Below, piece after piece: positions 1 to 9,279 of a stretch of 64,000 nt of DNA. The position numbers were made by a program, and so were the translations under genes. Each line of letters begins with the position of its first letter. The stretch's first letter is position 1. Location of the stretch: the NCBI GenBank assembly GCA_964454645.1, contig CAYVTM010000004.1, positions 124,001 to 188,000 of the forward strand. The letters are read 5' to 3'. Below the pieces are notes generated by a model. That model had not been told where the DNA came from, did not search any database, and saw only the letters and a program-made list of their open reading frames with translations. The DNA is from CAYVTM01 sp964454645. GTDB taxonomy: Bacteria > Bacteroidota > Bacteroidia > Sphingobacteriales > Sphingobacteriaceae.

Positions 1-2
1 AG

Positions 3-1382
3 TTTAATACCTTCGATCTTTCCTTAATGCATGCATCAGCCAAGGAAGCGACGCTGGGATGGGCAGGTTTTTGTTTGTTCATTGGAGTTTTGGCAAAATC
101 GGCACAATTTCCATTGCATGTTTGGTTGCCTGATGCTATGGAAGGCCCCACGCCCGTATCGGCATTAATACATGCTGCAACAATGGTCGTAGCAGGCGTG
201 TATCTCTTGTTTCGTATTTCCTTTTTATTATCCGAGGATGTGCTGATTTATATTGCTTTTACAGGAGCCTTTACAGCTTTTATGGCAGCAACATTTGCGC
301 TTACACAATATGATATCAAAAAAGTATTAGCATTCTCCACCATTTCTCAATTGGGCTTTATGGTAATGGCAGTGGGTGTTGGCAGCACTTCGGCAGCATT
401 CTTTCATATACTTACCCATGCTTTTTTTAAGTGTTTATTGTTCATCTGTGCAGGAGTAATTATTCATGCACTCAAACATCAGTTCGAAAAACAAAACCAT
501 ACTTCCGATCCGCAGGATATGCGAAATATGGGTGGGCTTCGAAAATATTTACCCTTTACTTTTATTGCTTATACCATTGCTGCTTTGGCTTTAACCGGAC
601 AGCCCTTTTTCAGTGGCTTCTTATCGAAGGATGCCATTCTTACGCAAGCCTATGATTGGTCGCAACGGCAATCAAATCCGGTGTTCAGCCTTGTCCCGAT
701 ACTTGCATTCAGTACAGTTTTTATAACAGCTTTTTATATTGCCCGCCAATACTTTTTAGTGTTTTTCGGCGAAGTAAAACCGAACGTTGGAAAAGAAAAA
801 CTGAACGAATCTATCTATGCAAAAATTCCAATGTTCTTATTGGCATTGGCTTCTTTCTTTCTGATCTTTTCGGCGAATCCTTTTTCTGCAGATGCTTCGT
901 GGATGCAAACAGTTACCGGAAGTTTGCCCGCACATAGCCTGAAGGTTTCTGTTGCCGCCGTATTATTGAGTGCATGTGGGATTTATTTAGCCTATTTGTT
1001 TTACTATAAGCAATCGTTTCGGAAAATTGCCGACGATACTTTTGTCTATCGCTTTCTGGATAATCAATGGTATATTGATAAAGCTTATAATTATTTATTC
1101 GTAAATCCGGTTGTGTATATAGCCCGGTTTGTCAGTGTGTTTGATAAAAAAATAATCGATGGACTGATACATAGCTTAGCAAGCTTATGGTTATTTTTAA
1201 CAAAGGTATTCCATTGGATCGATACGAAATGGGTGGATGGCTTTGTAAACGGAACAGCTACTTTTACCAAGTATCTGGGTGTTCTTGTACGTATGCCGCA
1301 AACAGGAAGAATACAGGCATACTTTACATTTAGCCTTTTGGCAATATTAATCTTAGTACTTGTTAGATATATTATTTATTGA
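3..1382 (+). CDS. nuoL: NADH-quinone oxidoreductase subunit L (5'-truncated)
   Basis: This is the distal antiporter-like membrane subunit of respiratory complex I, which couples NADH:quinone electron transfer to proton translocation. The reading frame is open from base 3, and residues before the first Met (at 27) already fit NuoL, so the gene starts outside the window and only about 459 of roughly 630 residues are visible. Visible parts are the conserved antiporter core (AKSAQFPLHVWLPDAMEGPTP, then an SALIHAATMV stretch), many hydrophobic helices, and the C-terminal part typical of NuoL with a DNQWYIDKAYNY segment before the long lateral helix and final transmembrane helix. It is followed 23 bp later by nuoM and then nuoN, the standard end of the nuo operon. 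Identity is very secure; only the N-terminus is missing. Confidence 0.96.
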   Translation, partial: FNTFDLSLMHASAKEATLGWAGFCLFIGVLAKSAQFPLHVWLPDAMEGPTPVSALIHAATMVVAGVYLLFRISFLLSEDVLIYIAFTGAFTAFMAATFALTQYDIKKVLAFSTISQLGFMVMAVGVGSTSAAFFHILTHAFFKCLLFICAGVIIHALKHQFEKQNHTSDPQDMRNMGGLRKYLPFTFIAYTIAALALTGQPFFSGFLSKDAILTQAYDWSQRQSNPVFSLVPILAFSTVFITAFYIARQYFLVFFGEVKPNVGKEKLNESIYAKIPMFLLALASFFLIFSANPFSADASWMQTVTGSLPAHSLKVSVAAVLLSACGIYLAYLFYYKQSFRKIADDTFVYRFLDNQWYIDKAYNYLFVNPVVYIARFVSVFDKKIIDGLIHSLASLWLFLTKVFHWIDTKWVDGFVNGTATFTKYLGVLVRMPQTGRIQAYFTFSLLAILILVLVRYIIY

Positions 1383-1405
1383 TCGGAAAATATTAAAGAG
1401 ATAAA

Positions 1406-3007
1406 ATGAATTATTTATCCATACTTATTTTTTTACCCCTTTTAACAGCAATCATTTGTATGCTCTTGCCGAAAGGGAAGGAGCATTGGTATAAGTTGCT
1501 TACCCTGGCTACAGCCTTTGTACAATTAGGTATCAGCCTTTGTTTATTTTTTGGATACCGTAATTCGGAGCAGGGTTTTCAGTTTACTGAAAAGTATGAT
1601 TGGATTTATCTGCAATTAGGTTCTCTGGGAAATCTCAATATCGATTACTTTCTGGCTGTGGATGGTATTTCCATAGCACTTCTGTTAATGACCTCTTTGG
1701 TAATGTTGGGCGCGGCTTTTGCAAGTTCACATATCGAACACAACAAAAGAGGCTATTTTATTTTGTTTAATATTCTCAGTATGGCGGTGATGGGTGTGTT
1801 TTGTGCGCTCGACTTTTTCTTGTTTTATGTTTTTTATGAGTTGATGTTATTGCCGCTGTATTTCTTAATCGGTATGTGGGGCGGACCGAATCGCGAATAT
1901 GCTTCTCTGAAATTTTTCCTGTATACTTTATTCGGATCAGTATTTATGTTATTGGTGATGTTAGGGTTGTATCTGTCGGTACAAGATCCCCAAACCGGAG
2001 ATCATACCTTTAACATTCTCCACATGATGGACACTGAAAATTTTAAACCGCATAGTATTTTTGCTTTAGACTCTTCACTGATTCAATGGGGAGCTTATTC
2101 GGTACGATACATCGGCTTTATAGTTATGTTTATTGCTTTTGCTATAAAGGTGCCTATCGTGCCTTTTCATACCTGGCTTCCCGATGCACACGTAGAAGCG
2201 CCAACACCCATCTCAATGATCCTTGCGGGTGTACTTTTAAAAGTCGGCGCTTATGGAATCATTCGTATTTGTTATGGTATTTTTCCGGAAGCCGGTCTGC
2301 ATTTCAGTTTTTATATCGGACTTGCCGGAATGATATCAATCTTGTATGGAGCCTTCAATGCCCTGGCTGCTATGGATCTGAAGCGTTTGGTTGCTTATTC
2401 ATCCGTTTCGCACATGGGATTTGTGATGATCGGTATTGCTTCACTTACTTCCGAAGGATTGAATGGTGCACTGTATCAAATGTTCAGCCATGGTATATTA
2501 TCTGCACTATTGTTCTTTGCCGTAGGAGTTATTTATCATCGGGTACACGATAGACAGATTAGTCATTTCAGCGGCCTGGCACAGCACATGCCTCGTTACA
2601 CAGCTTATGTGCTGATTGCTTTTTTTGCATCCTTAGGCTTGCCGGGAATGTCGGGATTTATCGGAGAAGCATTTACAGTGATGGGCGCTTTGAAATCGCA
2701 AAGTTTAAACGGTTTACTTCCGCATTGGATAGGTATTGTTTCTGCAACAGGAATTCTGGCAGGGGCAATTTATTTTCTCCGGACTTTGCAACGTATGTTC
2801 TTAGGTGAAAAATATTTCAGAGGCGAGCATTGGGAACAGGCTTTAACACCGCTTAGCCGGACAGAAAATAGTTTGATGTTTATTGCCTGTGCAATTACAA
2901 TAGGGATCGGGATCTTTCCGAATCTATTGTTCGGAAATAGTAATCATACCGTTAACGAATGGATTGTTTATATCATTCAGAACGGATTTGCAAGTATGCC
3001 GGAATGA
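1406..3007 (+). CDS. nuoM: NADH-quinone oxidoreductase subunit M
   Basis: Complex I membrane subunit of the Mrp-antiporter type, 533 residues and near the usual length. The antiporter core is seen as AIKVPIVPFHTWLPDAHVEAPT followed by SMILAGVLLKVGAYGIIR, and an earlier helix carries the conserved Glu in FYELMLLPLYFLIG. The protein is hydrophobic throughout with about 14 predicted helices. The ATG at 1406 lies 23 bp after nuoL and is preceded by a purine-rich AAAGAGATAAA stretch. nuoN follows after 17 bp, so the three are almost certainly co-transcribed. Function rests on family knowledge: proton pumping coupled to NADH oxidation in the inner membrane. Confidence 0.97.
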   Translation: MNYLSILIFLPLLTAIICMLLPKGKEHWYKLLTLATAFVQLGISLCLFFGYRNSEQGFQFTEKYDWIYLQLGSLGNLNIDYFLAVDGISIALLLMTSLVMLGAAFASSHIEHNKRGYFILFNILSMAVMGVFCALDFFLFYVFYELMLLPLYFLIGMWGGPNREYASLKFFLYTLFGSVFMLLVMLGLYLSVQDPQTGDHTFNILHMMDTENFKPHSIFALDSSLIQWGAYSVRYIGFIVMFIAFAIKVPIVPFHTWLPDAHVEAPTPISMILAGVLLKVGAYGIIRICYGIFPEAGLHFSFYIGLAGMISILYGAFNALAAMDLKRLVAYSSVSHMGFVMIGIASLTSEGLNGALYQMFSHGILSALLFFAVGVIYHRVHDRQISHFSGLAQHMPRYTAYVLIAFFASLGLPGMSGFIGEAFTVMGALKSQSLNGLLPHWIGIVSATGILAGAIYFLRTLQRMFLGEKYFRGEHWEQALTPLSRTENSLMFIACAITIGIGIFPNLLFGNSNHTVNEWIVYIIQNGFASMPE

Positions 3008-3024
3008 TAAAACTTAATTAAGGT

Positions 3025-4548
3025 ATGATCGCATCGCAATTAGAATCGATTTATTTAAGCTTAGGTGATTTTCTTCCTGAGTTGATACTGGCATCTGCTT
3101 TTTTGCTCAGTATCTTTACTTCATTATTTATCCGGAAGAAAAAAATAACACAATTGCTTGTTGCCCTGGGAGTATTTATGGCATTGGGTTTCAGTATTTT
3201 TCAATTGATGGATAAAAGTGTTTCGATAAGTTTATTCAACGATTTCTTAAGGCTTAGCAATCTCTCCATATTTTTCAAAATACTTTTTGCAAGTGCTGCA
3301 GTTCTTATTCTTCTAATCATTCCCGAAGAGCCGGATATTTATCAGCATAGAAAAGGTTCTTCCGAATTTTATGTCCTGATGCCGGTGTTTTTATTAGGTT
3401 TAAACCTCATGAGCATGGCTTCAAATTTACTGATGATGTACCTTGCTTTGGAAATGGTGTCCTTAGCATCTTATGCATGGGTAGCCTATGATCATTCATC
3501 GCGTAAAGCCAACGAATCAGCTATCAAATATATCTTGTTTGGAGCTATGTCGTCGGCGGTTATGCTGTTCGGGCTTTCTTATTTATATGGCTTCACCGGA
3601 ACTTTAAATTTAATTGATAACACTTTCCTGGCAGAACTTTCGAAAGTCCCGGCAATGGCTTCGGGATTTGCCATTATTTTGGTAATGACCGGATTTCTTT
3701 TTAAGATATCTGCCGTACCCTTTCATTTCTATACACCCGATGTGTATGAAGGGGCACCGTATCCGGTGATTACTTTTTTAAGCATTGCTCCCAAAGCTGC
3801 GGGCTTCGTGATGCTAAGTAATTTTATTGCAGTATTTGTCCACGATTTCGATGGATATCAATTGGTATGGCCGAATTTTAATTGGGAGAAGTTTTTATCG
3901 ATTATAGCTATTGCAACTCTGTTTGTGGGGCACCTGTCGGCATTGGCGCAACAAAATCTTAAACGCCTGATGGCATATTCCTCTATAGGGCATACGGGAT
4001 TTTTACTGATGGCATTATTGAATTTTTCGGGAACAGGATCTACAGCCCTGCTTTATTATTTCTGTATTTATCTATGCATGAATATGGCTGTTTTTATGTT
4101 TCTGCAATATGCCGATAAACACTATGGCATACAGCGAATGTCCGATTTAAAAGGTTTCGCGGCAGAGAAGCCTAAGCTCAGCTTTTTCTTTATCATACTT
4201 TTAGCCTCTTTAATCGGGTTGCCGCCCACTGGAGGCTTTATGGGAAAATTCCTGGTATTCTCGGCGGTATTAGACACCTATTCCATCTCGGGAGAACCCT
4301 TGCTCATGGCTTTGTTAATATCCGGAGTGCTTAATACTGTGATTGCCTTGGTATTCTATTTTAAAATGGCCAAAAATATGTATTTCCGTAAGGGAGATTT
4401 CGAAAACAAATCTTCGGGGAAGTCGTATCTGCCCGGAATTATTATAGTATTGGGAATTCTGGTAATTGTTTTAGGAATATGGCCTTCGGAGCTGATTGAG
4501 TGGCTTAATGGCTATTTGTTTGTACCCGGGGAGACTTATTTTAAATAG
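3025..4548 (+). CDS. nuoN: NADH-quinone oxidoreductase subunit N
   Basis: Third antiporter-like subunit of complex I, 507 residues. The antiporter signature is present as FKISAVPFHFYTPDVYEGAPYP followed by ITFLSIAPKAAGFVML, with NLKRLMAYSSIGHTGFLLM further on, all typical of NuoN. An IGLPPTGGFMGKF segment near residue 395 matches the conserved discontinuous helix region. It is the last nuo gene here; the next gene (purF) has its own promoter. The 131-bp gap after the stop contains short repeated words but no obvious U-tract terminator. Confidence 0.97.
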   Translation: MIASQLESIYLSLGDFLPELILASAFLLSIFTSLFIRKKKITQLLVALGVFMALGFSIFQLMDKSVSISLFNDFLRLSNLSIFFKILFASAAVLILLIIPEEPDIYQHRKGSSEFYVLMPVFLLGLNLMSMASNLLMMYLALEMVSLASYAWVAYDHSSRKANESAIKYILFGAMSSAVMLFGLSYLYGFTGTLNLIDNTFLAELSKVPAMASGFAIILVMTGFLFKISAVPFHFYTPDVYEGAPYPVITFLSIAPKAAGFVMLSNFIAVFVHDFDGYQLVWPNFNWEKFLSIIAIATLFVGHLSALAQQNLKRLMAYSSIGHTGFLLMALLNFSGTGSTALLYYFCIYLCMNMAVFMFLQYADKHYGIQRMSDLKGFAAEKPKLSFFFIILLASLIGLPPTGGFMGKFLVFSAVLDTYSISGEPLLMALLISGVLNTVIALVFYFKMAKNMYFRKGDFENKSSGKSYLPGIIIVLGILVIVLGIWPSELIEWLNGYLFVPGETYFK

Positions 4549-4611
4549 TCGTCAGCCAGACAGTCGTCAGTTGAGCAGAGTATTTATTGATCATTGATCG
4601 ACTGACAACTG
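4547..4611. repeat. Short intergenic repeats between nuoN and purF
   Basis: The word AGTCGTCAG occurs at 4547-4555 and again at 4562-4570, 15 bp apart. A related word in opposite orientation, CGACTGACAACTG, lies at 4599-4611; its reverse complement CAGTTGTCAGTCG differs by two exchanged bases from CAGTCGTCAGTTG at 4561-4573. A similar string (GACAGTTGTCGTC) occurs in another intergenic gap at 9140-9152. This looks like a dispersed or decayed intergenic repeat family rather than a coding or promoter element. Confidence 0.45.
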
Positions 4612-4655
4612 TTCGATTATCCAACTTTTTTCTTTTTTAGCGGTGTAAATTTCTT

Positions 4656-4663
4656 TACCTTTG
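4656..4663 (+). promoter_or_regulatory. Bacteroidota -7 promoter element for purF
   Basis: TACCTTTG matches the Bacteroidota -7 consensus TAnnTTTG and ends 16 bases before the purF ATG at 4680, predicting a short leader of about 10 nt. No convincing -33 TTG is seen at the ideal spacing. Confidence 0.6.
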
Positions 4664-4679
4664 TGCTTTAGAAATCTAC

Positions 4680-6581
4680 ATGAGCGATCAGATCAAACAT
4701 GAATGCGGAATAGCATTTATTCGATTATTAAAACCTTTATCATTTTATCAGGAAAAATACGGTACACCCCATTACGGGCTGCATAAGCTGTACCTCCTGA
4801 TGTCGAAGCAGCAAAATCGAGGGCAGGATGGAGCCGGGGTCGCCACCATCAAATTAAATATGCCTCCCGGCGAACGCTATATCAGCCGTCATCGTTCTCC
4901 TTCTAAAAATGCCGTAGCCGATATCTTCGATCATATTCATCATCGAATGATAGAAGTGGAAGCGAAAGAGCCCATTAATTTTCAGGATGCAGAATGGTTG
5001 AAAGCGAATGCGCCATATACAGGGGAATTGCTCCTCGGGCATTTGCGTTATGGCACTTTTGGTGGCAACAGTATTGAAAATTGTCACCCTTTCTTACGTC
5101 AGAACAACTGGATTACCCGTAACCTTATCGTTGCCGGGAATTTTAACATGACGAATGTAGATGAGTTGCTAAATCAATTATACGAATTAGGACAGCATCC
5201 GAAAGAGAAAGCGGATACCGTTACAGTACTTGAAAAAATCGGGCATTTCCTGGATGATGAAAATCAGAAATTATTCGATTATTATAAATCATTAGGGCAT
5301 AGCAATGTCGAGATATCTAAATTAATTGCCGAAAACCTGGATGTGAATGGCATACTTACCCGTTCGGCTAAAAACTGGGACGGAGGTTATACTATATGCG
5401 GAATGATAGGGCATGGAGATGCATTCATCATTCGCGATCCTTCCGGGATTCGTCCTGCATATTATTATACAGACGATGAGGTTGTAGTTGCTACTTCTGA
5501 ACGTCCTGCTATACAAACTGCTTTCAATGTTCCCATTGGCTCTATTCGTGAAGTGCAGCCGGGCCATGCCTTAATCGTGCGTAAAAACGGAGAGATTCTG
5601 GAGAGCAGATTTAGAGAAGAGGAGGAACAAAAGGCATGTTCTTTTGAACGCATTTATTTCTCACGTGGAAATGATGCATCTATTTATCGTGAAAGAAAAC
5701 TATTGGGTCGTTTGTTGGTAGATGATATTCTGAAAGAAGTTGATTACGATTTAGAAAATACCGTGTTCTCCTACATTCCGAATACTGCGGAGGTAGCGTT
5801 CTATGGAATGGTTGAAGGCGTACATAAATATATTAAGAACTATCAGAAACAACATATTCTGAATAAGCAGAAGAATCTGACAAATGATGAGTTGGAGAAT
5901 TTGCTGAACTTGTACCCCCGTGTTGAAAAGATCACACTGAAAGATGCTAAGCTGAGAACCTTTATCACCCAGGATGCCGATCGTAGTGATATGGTGGCGC
6001 ATGTGTACGATACAACCTATGGTGTAGTGAAAGACGGTGTTGATAATTTGGTAGTATTAGACGACTCTATAGTACGCGGGACTACCTTAAAGCAAAGTAT
6101 CTTACGCATTCTAGACCGGTTAGGCCCTAAAAAGATTATTATTGTTTCTTCGGCTCCGCAAATTCGTTATCCCGATTGCTATGGAATTGATATGTCGCGG
6201 ATGGGTGAATTTGTTGCTTTTCAGGCAGCAATAGCTTTGCTCGAAGAGCGAAATATGCAAGGGCTTATTGCGGAAGTTTATGAAAAATGTAAAGCACAAG
6301 AGAGCCTTCCTACCGATCAGATTCAGAACTTTGTAAAAGACATCTATCGACCTTTTACAGCACTTGAAATTTCCGATCAAATAGCAGAGATTGTTAAGCC
6401 GAAAGATATTCGTGCAGATGTAAAAGTGATTTATCAGACCATTGAACATTTACATGAAGCTTGTCCCGATAATACCGGTGATTGGTATTTCTCGGGCGAC
6501 TTTCCCACTCCCGGTGGAATGAAAGTGGTGAATAAAGCATTTATAAATTATATCGAAGGGAAAAACGAAAGAGCTTATTAA
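4680..6581 (+). CDS. purF: Amidophosphoribosyltransferase, long form
   Basis: First committed enzyme of purine synthesis: glutamine plus PRPP gives phosphoribosylamine. It is an Ntn-type glutaminase fused to a type I phosphoribosyltransferase. The N-terminus has the catalytic Cys at residue 9 in HECGIAF, then QNRGQDGAG and GHLRYGTFG. The glutaminase core continues with an SGIRPAYYY-like loop. The phosphoribosyltransferase PRPP loop is VVLDDSIVRGTT around residues 458-468. At 633 residues it is well over the roughly 470-510 of standard PurF; extra helical sequence lies around residues 60-100, 150-215 and 370-435. Eight residues precede the Cys, so propeptide removal would be needed to expose it. 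It has its own promoter and converges with the lysE-type gene, with an 11-bp gap. Family identity is secure; whether it is the sole PurF of the genome is unknown. Confidence 0.9.
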   Translation: MSDQIKHECGIAFIRLLKPLSFYQEKYGTPHYGLHKLYLLMSKQQNRGQDGAGVATIKLNMPPGERYISRHRSPSKNAVADIFDHIHHRMIEVEAKEPINFQDAEWLKANAPYTGELLLGHLRYGTFGGNSIENCHPFLRQNNWITRNLIVAGNFNMTNVDELLNQLYELGQHPKEKADTVTVLEKIGHFLDDENQKLFDYYKSLGHSNVEISKLIAENLDVNGILTRSAKNWDGGYTICGMIGHGDAFIIRDPSGIRPAYYYTDDEVVVATSERPAIQTAFNVPIGSIREVQPGHALIVRKNGEILESRFREEEEQKACSFERIYFSRGNDASIYRERKLLGRLLVDDILKEVDYDLENTVFSYIPNTAEVAFYGMVEGVHKYIKNYQKQHILNKQKNLTNDELENLLNLYPRVEKITLKDAKLRTFITQDADRSDMVAHVYDTTYGVVKDGVDNLVVLDDSIVRGTTLKQSILRILDRLGPKKIIIVSSAPQIRYPDCYGIDMSRMGEFVAFQAAIALLEERNMQGLIAEVYEKCKAQESLPTDQIQNFVKDIYRPFTALEISDQIAEIVKPKDIRADVKVIYQTIEHLHEACPDNTGDWYFSGDFPTPGGMKVVNKAFINYIEGKNERAY

Positions 6582-6592
6582 TCTTATTAATG

Positions 6593-7213
6593 TCAGGAAG
6601 CTATAATGCGTGCTATCATAGCGAATGCAAAGATAATTAATGCCGAACCTACAATGCGGTTCATCCATCGGATAACTTTTTCGCTGAACATGTGCCGCAA
6701 TCTGCTGGAGATATAAGCTTTGGTAAGATCGAGCGAGAGTACTGTAAATAAAGTGCTTCCTAAAAATACCGCAATATCCTGAGAGGACGTATCCGTATTT
6801 CCGCTTAATACCGTCGCCACCCCCAGCCAATAAAAAAACATTCCGGGGTTTAAAAAATTCATCAGGAAACCCTTAATGAAATAACCCGTTTGTTTCATCT
6901 TTTTTACTTCTGTGCCGGCATCTAATTGGATTGTTGTTTTCTTAAGCAGGTAGCGCAATCCGATGGCAATCAGAAATATTCCTCCCACTCCCGCAATGTA
7001 TAATTTATATTCTTCAGCTATGCCGATAACTCTGGAGCCTAAAAATGTCAGAGAAATATAAAAGGCATCCGAAAAGAATACTCCTAATGCAAAAGCAGCT
7101 CCCGACTTAAATCCTTTTTCGATACTCGTACGAACCAGGGAAAAAAAAGCTGGCCCGGTTAAGAGCGAAAGAATTAATCCGGCCCCCATACCACCAATAA
7201 TGATTTTTATCAT
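6593..7213 (-). CDS. LysE family transporter
   Basis: Small polytopic inner-membrane protein of 206 residues with about six hydrophobic segments. The N-terminal GAGLILSLLTGPAFFSLVRTSIEKGFKSGAAFALGVFFSDAFY region is the LysE/RhtB hallmark (Gly-Pro in helix 1, then a polar loop and a helix with an Asp). LysE/RhtB proteins export amino acids or related metabolites; the substrate here cannot be told. It is transcribed toward purF, ends 11 bp from it and appears monocistronic. No TAnnTTTG element stands out upstream. Confidence 0.85.
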   Translation of the reverse strand: MIKIIIGGMGAGLILSLLTGPAFFSLVRTSIEKGFKSGAAFALGVFFSDAFYISLTFLGSRVIGIAEEYKLYIAGVGGIFLIAIGLRYLLKKTTIQLDAGTEVKKMKQTGYFIKGFLMNFLNPGMFFYWLGVATVLSGNTDTSSQDIAVFLGSTLFTVLSLDLTKAYISSRLRHMFSEKVIRWMNRIVGSALIIFAFAMIARIIAS

Positions 7214-7355
7214 CGAGATTAATTAACCATATTTCCGTAAAAATGCAATAATTTCTATAAAATTGAAAGCTATCGCCTAAGAAATCAATCTTAATGTAAA
7301 TTGCAATTGCTATTTAAACACTATTTTATAGATTTATAAAATTAACCACCCGTAC

Positions 7356-8621
7356 ATGAAGAATCATTCCAATCAACACAGCAACCCCTTTGCATTCGCC
7401 ATTGTTGCTGCACTATTTTTTATTTTCGGATTCGTTACCTGGCTCAATGGTGTTTTAATTCCATACCTGAAAATAGCTTGTGAACTGAATAATTTTGAGT
7501 CGTATCTCGTAACTTTCGCCTTTTACATTTCTTATTTTGTAATGGCAATTCCTTCCGCAGCAATTTTGAAACGTACCGGTTTTAAAAATGGAATGAAAGC
7601 AGGGCTGTACTGTATGGCTGTCGGGGCTTTGTTGTTTATCCCCGCAGCAATGAGCCGTATGTATTTGCTTTTTTTAACCGGGCTTTTTGTAATGGGTACC
7701 GGACTGGCAATTCTTCAGACCGCATCGAATCCCTATGTTACGGTTATTGGCCCGGTAGAAAGCGCTGCAAGAAGGATCAGTATCATGGGTATATGTAATA
7801 AGGTTGCCGGAACACTAAGCCCAATAATTTTAGGAGCAGTGGTTTTAAAAGATGCTGATGCCTTGGTAATAAAATTGCAAAATATGGATACGATCCAGCG
7901 TGCTGTAGAATTAGACATGCTGGCATCAAAAGTGATTATTCCATATTGCATCATCAGCCTTGTGTTGGTAGCACTGGCATTATTGATACATTTCGCGCAT
8001 CTGCCTGAAATAGATACTGACCGGGAAGATGAAGAAACGCAATTGGCAAATCATACAAAAATCTCTGTTTTTCAATTCCCGAATTTAGTATTGGGAGTAA
8101 TTGCCTTGTTTTTATATGTAGGTGTTGAAGTGATAGCAGGAGATACCATTATCAGTTACGGACATTCGCAAGGAATTGGATTATCGCGCGCCAAGCTTTT
8201 CACCTCCTATACTTTATTGGCAATGGTTATTGGTTATATCATCGGGATAATTACCATTCCTAAATATATAAAACAAGAAAAGGCTTTGTTGTTTTCGGCA
8301 GTGTCGGGAATACTTTTTTCTATCTTTGCGGTGTTTACCGAAGGCTATGTTTCGGTAATGTGTATAGCGTTATTGGGTTTATCGAATGCTTTAGTATGGC
8401 CCGCAATATGGCCATTGGCAATAAAGGGTTTGGGAAGGTTTACCAAAATCGGATCTTCGTATTTAATTATGGCGATTGCCGGAGGAGCGGTACTGCCTTT
8501 AGTTTACGGGAGATTGGCAGATGAGTTTGATCCGCAACGAGCTTATTATTTACTGATTCCTTGTTATTTGTTTATTGCCTATTACGCTGCATACGGTTAT
8601 AAGATTAAAAATTTTAAATGA
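7356..8621 (+). CDS. Sugar MFS transporter (FucP/GluP-like)
   Basis: Major facilitator protein of 421 residues with 12 predicted helices. The first helix and loop (FFIFGFVTWLNGVLIPYLK) match the L-fucose or glucose/galactose:H+ symporter branch common in Bacteroidota, where the Asn-Gly and the following acidic residue line the sugar path. ILQTASNPYVTVIG in the fourth-fifth helix region is another hallmark. It most likely imports a hexose or deoxyhexose by proton symport; the precise sugar is inferred only at family level. Its stop codon overlaps the start of the dCMP deaminase gene by four bases (ATGA), so the two are translationally coupled though functionally unrelated. Confidence 0.88.
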   Translation: MKNHSNQHSNPFAFAIVAALFFIFGFVTWLNGVLIPYLKIACELNNFESYLVTFAFYISYFVMAIPSAAILKRTGFKNGMKAGLYCMAVGALLFIPAAMSRMYLLFLTGLFVMGTGLAILQTASNPYVTVIGPVESAARRISIMGICNKVAGTLSPIILGAVVLKDADALVIKLQNMDTIQRAVELDMLASKVIIPYCIISLVLVALALLIHFAHLPEIDTDREDEETQLANHTKISVFQFPNLVLGVIALFLYVGVEVIAGDTIISYGHSQGIGLSRAKLFTSYTLLAMVIGYIIGIITIPKYIKQEKALLFSAVSGILFSIFAVFTEGYVSVMCIALLGLSNALVWPAIWPLAIKGLGRFTKIGSSYLIMAIAGGAVLPLVYGRLADEFDPQRAYYLLIPCYLFIAYYAAYGYKIKNFK

Positions 8622-9079
8622 AGAGAGAACGCTTAAGTTTTGATACGATTTTCATGAACCTGGCTTCGGATTTAGCCGGACGCTCGCATTGTGTGAAGGC
8701 GCAGGTAGGGGCTGTATTGGTAAAGGATACCCGTATTATTTCGATCGGGTATAATGGCCCGCCTTCGGGTACACACAACTGCGATGAAGAATGGCCGGAC
8801 GAGGGTTGCCCCCGTGACTCCAAAAATTCCTGTTCCCTGGCCTTACATGCGGAAGAAAACGCAATATTATATGCAGTAAAAAACGGGGCTTCTTTGGAAG
8901 GATCAACGCTTTATATGACTTTATCGCCCTGTATTTCTTGCGCCCGTTTGATTTTCTCTTCGGGTATTAAAAGGGTGTACTATAGAGATTCGTATGCTGC
9001 TTATAAAGGTTTGTCCAATGATGAAGGGGTTGATTTTCTGAATAAATTTGGGGTGGAAGCATGTTTGTTAATTAGTTAA
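8618..9079 (+). CDS. dCMP/deoxycytidylate deaminase family protein
   Basis: Zinc-dependent deaminase of 153 residues, most like dCMP deaminase (ComEB/Dctd type), which makes dUMP for thymidylate synthesis. The catalytic motif is His77-Ala-Glu79 (HAEENAILYA) and the other zinc ligands are Cys105 and Cys108 in SPCISCARLI. Residues between 50 and 75 (SGTHNCDEEWP..GCPRDSK) form the Cys-rich loop characteristic of dCMP deaminases rather than tRNA or guanine deaminases. The ATG overlaps the end of the upstream transporter gene by four bases. The stop is followed by a repeat-bearing gap before guaA. Confidence 0.9.
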   Translation: MKRERLSFDTIFMNLASDLAGRSHCVKAQVGAVLVKDTRIISIGYNGPPSGTHNCDEEWPDEGCPRDSKNSCSLALHAEENAILYAVKNGASLEGSTLYMTLSPCISCARLIFSSGIKRVYYRDSYAAYKGLSNDEGVDFLNKFGVEACLLIS

Positions 9080-9271
9080 TTGTTAATGTGATAATTAGCC
9101 AATTCTTCAATGTGATGATTAAACTCTGTTGTCTCTTTTGACAGTTGTCGTCCCCTCAGTGACTCATTAATTATCGAATTAGTTAATAGCTCTATAGTCC
9201 CTTCCAAGCACCCCCATTATTAAATTGTCAAATCAGCTAATTATCACATTACATAATTATCACATTAACAA
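9080..9271. repeat. Long-spaced inverted repeat upstream of guaA
   Basis: TTGTTAATGTGATAATTA at 9080-9097 is exactly repeated, inverted, at 9254-9271 (18 of 18 bases). Each arm is accompanied by a second diverged copy of the same word: TTCAATGTGATGATTAA near 9106-9122 and, inverted, GCTAATTATCACATTA at 9236-9251. The loop is about 156 bp and holds no open reading frame. The right arm ends nine bases before the guaA -7 element. The origin is unknown; it resembles a decayed palindromic intergenic repeat. Confidence 0.6.
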
Positions 9272-9279
9272 AATAACCC

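Noticed and set aside
2086..2553. 155-residue frame inside nuoM
   Set aside because: Second-frame shadow of a long hydrophobic gene with Cys/Arg-rich, non-natural composition.
6450..6830. 126-residue antisense frame across the purF/lysE boundary
   Set aside because: It is antisense to the end of purF and out of frame with the transporter gene; composition is that of a shadow frame.
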